Source of the DNA: Rhodococcus sp. IITR03
Lineage (GTDB): Bacteria; Actinomycetota; Actinomycetes; Mycobacteriales; Mycobacteriaceae
DNA length: 5,744 bases
Direction: 5' to 3'
Assembly (NCBI GenBank): GCA_001017865.1
Contig: LATQ01000001.1
Span: forward strand, 1,480,079 to 1,485,822
In this document: piece by piece, positions 1-5,744 of the stretch
Layout: each line of letters opens with the position of its first letter
Position numbering within the stretch: position 1 is the first letter of the stretch
Translations under genes and position numbers: made by a program
Notes under the pieces: generated by a model
Told to the model about the DNA's origin: nothing
Database searches by the model: none
The model's input: the letters and a program-made list of their open reading frames with translations, nothing else

Positions 1-487
1 GGCACTACGTGGCCCGGGTGCTCGCAGCCGATCGGCCCGAACTCTCCGGGGGGGTCGCCCGTCGCTCGCCGCCGGTGCCCGCCGGTTCCCGGCCTCGCTG
101 ACCGAGCGTGTCGCCAAGTGTTCCGACCTCTCGCTTCCCGATCATGAACGACTCGTGCACCTGCGCGACGTCTTCTTCGCCGAAGGACACGATCCGGCGG
201 TGTGGCTCGACGGGTGGTGGCCCGAGGCGATCGTGTCGCAACGGGCAGCGATGGCTGCGACCGACAAGGAATCGTGGTGGACGGTGGCGCCGTCACCTCT
301 GCTCGACGTACAAGCAGGAGAGGACGTCTTCCGGCCCGCGGAGACCCGCGGTGAGCTCGTCGACGAGTTCGGGAGCGAACTCGTTTCCACGGCCGTCGTG
401 CCGGGTTGCGGGCACGCCCTCGTCCCGGAGGCTCCTCACGAGGTGGCCCGGATCCTGGTCGAGTGGATCCGTACGCGTCTCGGATGA
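1..487 (+). CDS. Alpha/beta-hydrolase fold protein, C-terminal part, with one apparent frameshift
   Basis: This is the 3' part of an alpha/beta-hydrolase; substrate unknown. Reading from base 3 gives HYVARVLAADRPEL, which fits the helix directly after a nucleophile elbow (G-x-S/N-x-G), so the nucleophile should lie just upstream of the window. From about base 59 the frame changes to the one that ends at the TGA at 485-487. That frame gives a cap-like stretch (RFPASLTERV, then FFAEGHDPAVWLDGWWPEA) and the C-terminal core. The probable acid is the Asp at 323-325 in QAGEDVFRP, and the probable catalytic His is at 413-415 in GCGHALVPEAP. One added base near 49-60 joins the two frames. An internal ATG at 155 exists, but starting there would cut off conserved cap sequence. 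Fold assignment is fairly sure. Specific activity (esterase, epoxide hydrolase, haloperoxidase-like or other) cannot be told. Confidence 0.75.
   Translation, partial: ALRGPGARSRSARTLRGGRPSLAAGARRFPASLTERVAKCSDLSLPDHERLVHLRDVFFAEGHDPAVWLDGWWPEAIVSQRAAMAATDKESWWTVAPSPLLDVQAGEDVFRPAETRGELVDEFGSELVSTAVVPGCGHALVPEAPHEVARILVEWIRTRLG
49..61 (+). other. Apparent one-base deletion in the hydrolase gene
   Basis: Hydrolase-like sequence runs in the frame of base 3 up to about RPELSGGV and then in the frame of base 2 from about SLAAGARRFPASL. One added base between these points restores a single reading frame. The stretch holds a run of six G (49-54) and a CCC (58-60), both common places for a dropped base. 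Which run lost the base cannot be decided from the sequence. Confidence 0.6.
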
Positions 488-503
488 AGATTTCGTCATC
501 TTC
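486..503. promoter_or_regulatory. Short inverted repeat after the hydrolase stop
   Basis: GAAGAT (486-491) and ATCTTC (498-503) are perfect reverse complements around a 6-base spacer, overlapping the last two bases of the hydrolase stop codon. The patch is AT-richer than its surroundings. It could be a weak terminator for the hydrolase or an operator for the next gene. A 6-bp stem is too short to decide. The rest of the gap up to 577 shows no convincing -35/-10 pair, though a promoter for the next gene would be expected here unless the two genes are cotranscribed. Confidence 0.25.
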
Positions 504-564
504 GACTCATCGACCCTCATCGTCGTGCGCCAGAGTTATCGGCGACCAGGACGAACACCGAGTC

Positions 565-570
565 GAGGAG
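565..570 (+). promoter_or_regulatory. Ribosome binding site of the acidic protein gene
   Basis: GAGGAG sits 7 bases before the ATG at 578. This fixes the start at 578 rather than the in-frame ATG at 584, which would leave a longer spacing of 13 bases. It also supports the view that this gene is really translated. Confidence 0.75.
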
Positions 571-577
571 AACGATC

Positions 578-1009
578 ATGGCGATGAGCCGCACCGCATG
601 GGCCGTGACCGCTGTGGCGGTCGCGATGACCGCCGGCACAGTCGGTTTCGTGTCGGCGAACCGGGGTGGGTCCGCTCCCTCCGAACCGTCGTCGTTCACC
701 GTCGCCCGTGTGGCCGACGAGACGACGACCGGCGGCCCGGACGGAACCGTTCGGGCGGGCGTCGACCCGGCCCGGGATGCGCGGCCGGGAGAACTGCCCA
801 CCGACATCCCCTACATCGACGTCACGACGTGCGATGCGTGGTTCGAGGACTGGGACGACACGGTGCCGGACCACGTCGAGGACTTCTACGACGAGTGGGA
901 CGACCGCTGCGACGATCTGCACGACGACGACCACGACGACTGGGACGACGACCACGACGACGATTGGGACGACCACGACGACGACTGGGACGACGACCAC
1001 GACGATTGA
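578..1009 (+). CDS. Predicted exported protein with an Asp/His/Trp-rich repeat tail (143 aa)
   Basis: I do not recognise a named family. Residues 1-27 look like a signal peptide: short n-region MAMSR, a hydrophobic stretch of Ala, Val and Thr, and VSA before Asn28 as a possible cleavage site. No lipobox Cys is present; if uncleaved, the segment would act as a membrane anchor. Residues 28-80 are a Ser/Thr/Pro/Gly-rich linker. From about residue 86 the chain becomes strongly acidic: residues 112-143 hold 23 Asp, 5 His, 3 Trp and one Leu. Trp92, 107, 122 and 137 are exactly 15 residues apart, each preceded by an acidic residue and followed by Asp-Asp. Cys85 and Cys111 could form a disulfide outside the cell. 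The composition suggests binding of divalent metal ions (inference only). A good ribosome binding site lies upstream and a hairpin terminator follows 23 bases after the stop. Its neighbours give no functional clue. Confidence 0.8.
   Translation: MAMSRTAWAVTAVAVAMTAGTVGFVSANRGGSAPSEPSSFTVARVADETTTGGPDGTVRAGVDPARDARPGELPTDIPYIDVTTCDAWFEDWDDTVPDHVEDFYDEWDDRCDDLHDDDHDDWDDDHDDDWDDHDDDWDDDHDD
851..1006 (+). repeat. 45-base (15-residue) degenerate tandem repeat coding the acidic tail
   Basis: TGG codons begin at 851, 896, 941 and 986, exactly 45 bases apart, each followed by GACGAC. The repeats are diverged in the first two units and nearly pure GAC/CAC/TGG in the last two. Within this tract, 933-960 and 978-1005 are a perfect 28-base direct repeat at 45-base spacing. 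An extra TGG at 965 splits the third unit. Confidence 0.85.
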
Positions 1010-1032
1010 CCGGCACGACGGCCCCACGACGA

Positions 1033-1067
1033 CGAGACCCCACCGGAAGTGTTCCGGTGGGGTCTCG
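1033..1067. terminator. Hairpin terminator shared by two convergent genes
   Basis: A perfect 16-bp stem has arms at 1033-1048 and 1052-1067 with a 3-base loop (GTG). It lies 23 bases after the stop of the acidic protein gene and 15 bases from the stop of the carboxylase gene on the other strand. No T-run follows on either side, which is common for hairpin terminators in high-GC actinobacteria. The symmetric position suggests it stops transcription from both directions. Confidence 0.85.
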
Positions 1068-1082
1068 GTCCGTCTGCGTGGG

Positions 1083-4000
1083 TTACGCGAGCGTGCGTGC
1101 CATGCCGCGCTCGACGGCCGCAATGATCTGCGGCCGCAGCTCGACCGCCGGCACGATCGCGTCGACCGAGCCGACCTGCTGTGCGCGCTGGATGTTGTGG
1201 ATCGCCTCGAACTCGGCTGCCACCTCACCGAGCTTCTCCGACCGCACCGCGGTGCGCAGAGCGGTGAGCTCGACACCCAGTCGCGCCTTGTCGCCGTCCT
1301 CGGCGGCCCGCAGCTGGGCCTCGAGTTCCACGACCCGCGGATCGCTCGCGGTGCGCTTGTTGACGTCACGGGTGAAGACCACCGCGGCCGCCGGAGCGCC
1401 ACCGAGCACCGAGGCGAACGAACCCTCCACGGCGAGGACTTCCATGTTCTCGTTCAGTGCGCCCGAGAACACCACGAAGGCACCACCGTGGTAGCGGGAG
1501 ACCACGACGAACACGATCGGACCGTCGAAGTTGACGATGGCCCGGCCGATCTCGGCACCGTACTCGAGCTGAAGGTTGCGCAGCGACTCGGGGGAGCCGT
1601 CGAAGCCCGACAGGTTGGCGAGCACCACGAGCGGACGGTTGCCGCTCGCCGCGTTGATCGCCCGCGCCGTCTTCTTCGACGACTTGGGGAACAACGTGCC
1701 CGAGGTCCACTGGTCCGGTCCGTCGGCCGGGAACCAGCCCTTGCGCGGGATCGCGCGGGACTCGATGCCGATGACCGTCACCGGGTTTCCGCCCAGGTGC
1801 GCGTCGAAGACGACCGAGGTGTCGGCGTCGGCCATGTCGGCCCACCGCTCGAGCACCGCGTGGTCCTGGTCGACTACCGAGCGCATCACCGTGCGGATGT
1901 CGAACGGCTTCTTGCGATCCGGGTTGGTCTCGGACGAGAAGATGTCGCCCACGGTGGTGAAGTCGCTGGACGGATGCACGTGCGGGTACACGCACACGTT
2001 GCGGTCGACCGGGTCGGTGGACGTGGCCTTGCGCGGGAAGCGCTCGCCCGGCGCGACGTAGGCGTGGGCATAGTGCGCGAACAGCGTCTCGATGGCGGCA
2101 CTGAGGTTGGGAGCCAGTACTGCGCCTGACCGTTGGGGCCCATGACGCGGTCGTAGCCACCGATACCGAAGTTGTCCTCGGCGGAGACGCCACCCGAGTA
2201 GTCGAGCGACTGCTTGCCGGTGAGCACCATGGCGCTGTCCGGGGTCATCACGAGGATGCCCTTGGTGTGCATGAGCATCGTCGCCTCGGCGTTCCAGTAC
2301 GGCTGCGCGCCGACGTTGATGCCGGTGACCACGACGTTGATCTCGCCGCCGTTCTGCGTGAACGTGATGATGCGACGCAGACCGCGCGACACCCAGTCCA
2401 TGTTCTCGGTGCCCGAGTCCATGGAGATCGTCGCGCCGGACGACAGCGCGAACCACTCGACGGGGGCATCGAGCTCTCCGCCAGGTCGATCGCGGCGACC
2501 ACGCGGGAGCACTCGGCCTCCGCGACGGTGCCCAGCGCCTTCGTGGGATCACCGAACAGCGCGACGCGCTTCATGCCCTCGGGGTAGCGCGGGGTCGGGG
2601 TGTCGACGACACCGACGATCAGACCCGCGGTGTTGCGGCCGTAGGGGCGGTCGACGGGCACGAGGGCGCCTGCTCGTCGAAGTCGTACTCGACGAAGGTG
2701 CCCTCGCTGCCGGTGAGCAGCGGGATCAGCTCGTACGGGTAGACGGTGCCGCGGGCACGGGACCGCTGGACCTTCTGGGTGTACTCGTCGAGCGGCTTCA
2801 GCGGCTCCTTCGGCGGCTCGGTGACCCGCACGATGACGCCCGCACCGGAGCGGTACGAGAAGCGCAGGGCGACCTCGCGTGCCGGCTCGTCCTGACGATC
2901 ACGCCACGACCCGATGACGGTGATCTCCTCGAGACCGGCGCCCACGGTCAGCGGCGCGGCGTTGCGGCCGATGCGGCGCAGATCCTCCATGTCGAGATCG
3001 ACGGCGGGCCACACGTAGAGCACCACGCGGTTCGCGTCGAGACGTCGCCCGCCGCGGGTGGCCTGGGCGCGGCGCATGCCGTCGAGCGAGCTCGCGAGAG
3101 CACGTTCGAAGGCCGGCAGTCCGACGATGCGGCCGGACTCGTCGCGCTGCGGCGTCAGGTCGCGCACCTCGGCGAGGGCGATGAACCGCTCGTCGGACGG
3201 ATTGTCCTGCGACACCAGGTGATACAGGTAGGTGTCCGGGTTGGCGGGCAGGCGGGTGCCGTCGAAGTTCTTCAGGCGCCAGAGATCCAGACGCTGACCC
3301 GTGAGCGGGTGGATGTCGCGGATGTTGGCCTCTTCCGCGTACCCGGTCTCGTAGGGGCGGAAGGTGAACACGTGCTCTTCTGCCGTGTCGGTGTGGCAGA
3401 CCGTCACCGTCACGCGACGGGCCGCACCGGTCACCGGGCGAGCGGCGAGTTCGGCGCGCAGCGCGTCGGCCTGGGCGTCGGCATCGGCCGGAGCGTCGTC
3501 CCACGCGAGGTACAGGTCGATCACGAGGTTCTTCGTGTCGGGAACCGAAGCCGCCGACTCCTCGACGGCGTCGAGCAGCGACGCGAACTCCGCCTGCGGA
3601 GCCTCCGCGGACATCAGGTACAGACGCGTGCCGCGCAGATCGAAGTTGCCGGTGACGAACTGGTGCCCGCCGACCGTGCACGAACGCACGTCCTCGAGGG
3701 TGCGGATCTTGTACGCCCGTCGGACGATGACCTCGAGCAGCGGGCCCGGAACGGACTCGGGACGCGTGATCTGCTGTGCGAGAAGGTCGATCAGCGGCTC
3801 GGGCGTGGCGACGAGCGAATCGATGCGCTGCGCGTAGTCCGTCGCCTGCGGATGCTCGGCGAGGTACGCGAGCGAACCGCGGACCCCGTCGTAGGCCTGC
3901 TCGCGGGCCTTGCGGATCACCGGCTCCTCGAAGTAGCGGTACCGCAGGTTGCGGGCGGTGTCGCCGATGACCGGGAAGCGGACCTGGGTCGCGACGATCA

Positions 4001-5744
4001 GTCGGTCGAGGACCTCGTTGAGCTCGTGGGAGATCCCCACCTCGGTGTCGTCGCGCTCGACCCAGCGGTCGAGCAGCGAGGTGACCACGGGGACGTGGGC
4101 CTCGATGCGCTCGAGCGCGAGGAACAACCGGTAGACGGCCTCTTCGAGCTCCGGGGTGCGATCGAGTTCGAGGACGTCGTAGTGCCGCAGGGCGCGGGCG
4201 AGGCGCGCGCGGAAGCTGTCGGGCAGACCCCCGACCTCGACGTCGAGCGACTGCAGGTAGCCGTGGAAGAACTCGCGGGGGCTGTGGACCCGGTCGTCGC
4301 TGTTCTTCTCCTCCTCGGTCGGACGGTTGCGCGACAGTTCGCACACGTCCGCGAAGGTCGTCAGCAGCGAGAGTTCGGCGCGGACGAGCGCGCACGAATC
4401 GACGGAACCGGAGAGACGCTCGTACTCGGCGAGCAGCGCCGCGGTGCGCTTGGCGGACACGTCGTATCCGGTGACCAGAGCGGCGAGCGAGTCGAGGCGG
4501 GCGAGAGCGTCGGCCGCGACGTCGTCGCTGACGAGGGCCGGTGCGGCGAACTCGACGCGCTCGACGGTCTCGGTGACGACCTCTTCGACGATCTGGTCGA
4601 CCCGCAGGAGCGGGGCGCCCGCGTCGACCTGCGCGTTGACGACGCCGAGGATCTCGCGGACCTTGCCGGCGAAGGGAGCGCGGACCGCGGTCTCCATCTT
4701 CATCGACTCGAGCACGACGAGCGTCTGACCGGCCTCGACCTCGTCACCGACGGCGACGGGAACCGCGACGACCACGGCCGGGGCGGGCGTGCGCACCACG
4801 CCGGCCTCGTCCTGGCTGATCTGGTGGCTGATGCCGTCGACCTCGACGAGGAAGTGGGCGGGACCGGCGATCGACACCACGTTGTGGCGGCGTCCACCGA
4901 GGGTCAGGCGCGACTCGTAGTCACCCAGCCGCTCGACGTCGACATCGAACTCGGCGGATCCGGTGTCGACCCGGTAGCGGTGCGGGCCGACCTGGCCGAC
5001 GACGAGTTCGTAGGCCTGGCCCTGGTAGCTGAGCTCGATCTTGCGTCCGACGGCGTGTCCGGCACGCGGGCGACCGCCGCGGGCCGAGGCGAGGAAGGCG
5101 GAGCGCTCGCGGGCCTCGTCGGTGTCGTAGACGTCGACGGCGGTCGCGATCAGAGCGACGTCGGCGACCTTGGACGGACCCGTCTCGGTGCCGGCGCCGG
5201 TGCGGTCGAGCCAGCCGGTGTCGCGGAGAGCGTCGACGACCTCGGGGCGGTCGAGCAGATCGAGCAGGAACGACTTGGTCGTCGTGCCGCCGTCGAGGAC
5301 GACGGTGGTCTCGCGCAGAGCGGTGCGCAGGCGGGCGAGTGCCTCGTCGCGGTCGCGGCCCCACGCGATGATCTTGGCGACCATCGAATCGTAGTCGGGC
5401 GGGATGACGTCGCCTGAGCGATGCCGGTGTCGACACGCAGACCGGACCCGAGCGGGAACTTCAGCAGCTGCACGGTGCCGGGGGCGGGTGCGAAGCCGTT
5501 GGCGGCGTCCTCGGCGTTCAGGCGGGCCTCGACGGCGTGGCCGAACTCGGAGGGGCACTCGCCGGGCAGCTTCTCGCCGGAGGCGACGAGGATCTGCAGC
5601 TTCACGAGGTCGATGCCGGTCGTGGCCTCGGTGATGGGGTGCTCGACCTGGAGGCGCGTGTTGACCTCGAGGAAGGTGAAGATCTTCAGGTCGGCTGGTA
5701 GAGGTACTCGACGGTGCCGGCACCGGCGTAGCCGGCGGCGCGGA
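1083..5744 (-). CDS. Single-chain biotin-dependent acyl-CoA carboxylase (BC-BCCP-central-CT), 5' end missing, five apparent frameshifts
   Basis: This enzyme would carboxylate a biotin group using ATP and bicarbonate, then pass the carboxyl to an acyl-CoA, making malonyl-CoA or a homologue for lipid synthesis. Visible parts in order: biotin carboxylase from about residue 260 on, with EVNTRLQVEHP (5639-5668 for EVNTRLQVEH) and GHAVEARLNAED; a BT-like beta region at about 5060-4800; BCCP with ESMKMET, biotinyl Lys at 4698-4700; a central region at about 4570-2700; and carboxyltransferase at about 2650-1085, with GINVGAQPYWNA at 2288-2326. The stop is TAA at 1085-1083. With five one-base repairs it reads 1,554 residues without a stop. 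About 260 residues should lie upstream, giving roughly 1,815 in all. The plan resembles eukaryotic ACC. It is longer than the roughly 120-kDa single-chain long-chain acyl-CoA carboxylase of Mycobacterium avium. Acyl substrate is unknown. The first gene-end hairpin at 1033-1067 probably terminates it. Confidence 0.92.
2110..2115 (-). other. Apparent one-base deletion 5 in the carboxylase (middle of carboxyltransferase)
   Basis: RVMGPNGQAQYW reads in one frame and PNLSAAIETLFAHYAHAY in the next. Coding-strand TACTGGCTCCC becomes TACTGGGCTCCC with one added G, giving QAQYWAPNLSAAIETLF. Confidence 0.88.
2473..2479 (-). other. Apparent one-base deletion 4 in the carboxylase (carboxyltransferase N half)
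   Basis: SRVVAAIDLAE reads in one frame and LDAPVEWFALSSGATISM in the next. Coding-strand GCGGAGAGCTC becomes GCGGAGGAGCTC with one added G, giving DLAEELDAPVEWFALSSGA. Confidence 0.88.
2667..2672 (-). other. Apparent one-base deletion 3 in the carboxylase (central region to carboxyltransferase)
   Basis: TFVEYDFDEQ reads in one frame and PVDRPYGRNTAGLIVGVV in the next. Coding-strand CAGGCGCCC becomes CAGGGCGCCC with one added G, giving DEQGALVPVDRPYGRN without a break. The local context is the same CAGG(G)CG as at deletion 2. Confidence 0.88.
5410..5415 (-). other. Apparent one-base deletion 2 in the carboxylase (end of biotin carboxylase core)
   Basis: LRVDTGIAQ reads in one frame and DVIPPDYDSMVAKIIAWG in the next. 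Coding-strand CAGGCGAC becomes CAGGGCGAC with one added G, giving TGIAQGDVIPPDYDSM, the normal biotin carboxylase sequence at this place. Confidence 0.88.
5691..5694 (-). other. Apparent one-base deletion 1 in the carboxylase (biotin carboxylase domain)
   Basis: Upstream frame reads RAAGYAGAGTVEYLYQP and then meets TGA at 5688-5686. Adding one base between CCG and ACC on the coding strand gives YQPDLKIFTFLEVNTRLQ, the expected approach to the catalytic EVNTR motif. The base is most simply a G in a GG pair. Confidence 0.85.

Noticed and set aside
142..587. Other frames over the hydrolase (for example 108-587 + and 142-390 -)
   Set aside because: They are Arg/Ser-rich shadows without ribosome binding sites or recognisable domains, overlapping the hydrolase frame that carries the Asp and His of the triad.
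851..1006. CRISPR-like or regulatory DNA repeat
   Set aside because: The repeat keeps codon phase, lies fully inside a gene with a good start and ribosome binding site, and has no unique spacers.
536..1402. Minus-strand frame with a poly-Val stretch opposite the acidic tail
   Set aside because: The Val runs are only the complement of GAC codons (GTC). The frame has no good ribosome binding site and overlaps the carboxylase end in the wrong frame.
666..2129. Open frame of 487 codons on the + strand, running from the acidic protein gene into the carboxylase
   Set aside because: It is out of frame with the acidic protein (Thr-rich shadow of the GAC repeat), crosses the terminator hairpin, and then runs antisense to the carboxyltransferase.
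2667..2672. Programmed ribosomal frameshifting in the carboxylase
   Set aside because: There is no slippery heptamer or following stem that I can see, and five successive frameshifts in one gene would be unreasonable.
2214..5417. Open frame of 1,067 codons on the + strand
   Set aside because: It lies opposite the carboxylase. Its length comes from strong G/C third-position bias on the true strand, which suppresses stops on the other strand. The translation is Asp/Val/Gly/Arg-rich without any recognisable domain, while the opposite strand gives clear carboxylase motifs.
1083..5744. Carboxylase as a true pseudogene or as a set of separate small genes
   Set aside because: All breaks are single-base losses that repair to a continuous family-like chain, none of the fragments has its own ribosome binding site, and no in-frame nonsense codon remains after repair.
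1083..5744. Identity with the roughly 120-kDa single-chain long-chain acyl-CoA carboxylase
   Set aside because: The repaired protein would be about 1,800 residues, far longer than that enzyme, with a large extra region between the BCCP and the carboxyltransferase.

Overview
The window comes from a high-GC actinobacterium, most likely Rhodococcus or a close relative in the Mycobacteriales. The evidence is strong G/C bias at third codon positions, the style of the proteins, and a giant fused acyl-CoA carboxylase of a kind seen in that group. This is a reading by eye; no database search was possible.

Layout, left to right. (1) Bases 1-487, + strand: the C-terminal part of an alpha/beta-hydrolase fold enzyme. 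Its nucleophile elbow lies just outside the window; the acid and histidine of the triad are inside. It needs one apparent single-base deletion near base 50-60 to be repaired. (2) Bases 488-577: a short intergenic gap with a small inverted repeat and a clear ribosome binding site. (3) Bases 578-1009, + strand: a 143-residue predicted exported protein ending in an extremely acidic Asp/His/Trp tail. This tail is built on an exact 15-residue (45-base) period. It is the least explained item in the window. (4) Bases 1010-1082: a 16-bp perfect hairpin placed as a shared terminator between convergent genes. (5) Bases 1083-5744, - strand: about 1,554 residues of a single-chain biotin-dependent acyl-CoA carboxylase, missing roughly the first 260 residues. 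The order is biotin carboxylase, BT-like barrel, BCCP with ESMKMET, a central region of about 650 residues, and a carboxyltransferase. This matches the eukaryotic acetyl-CoA carboxylase plan rather than the usual split bacterial subunits.

The carboxylase reads in five consecutive frame segments. Each join is repaired by one added G on the coding strand, and each repair gives an uninterrupted family-like sequence. With the hydrolase site, that makes six one-base losses in 5.7 kb, all deletions, which points to uncorrected assembly errors rather than a decayed gene. Anyone using this sequence should treat the carboxylase as probably intact.

The hydrolase and the acidic protein are codirectional, but there is no strong sign that they work together. 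The carboxylase converges on them and is separated by the hairpin. No RNA gene, mobile element or CRISPR array was seen.
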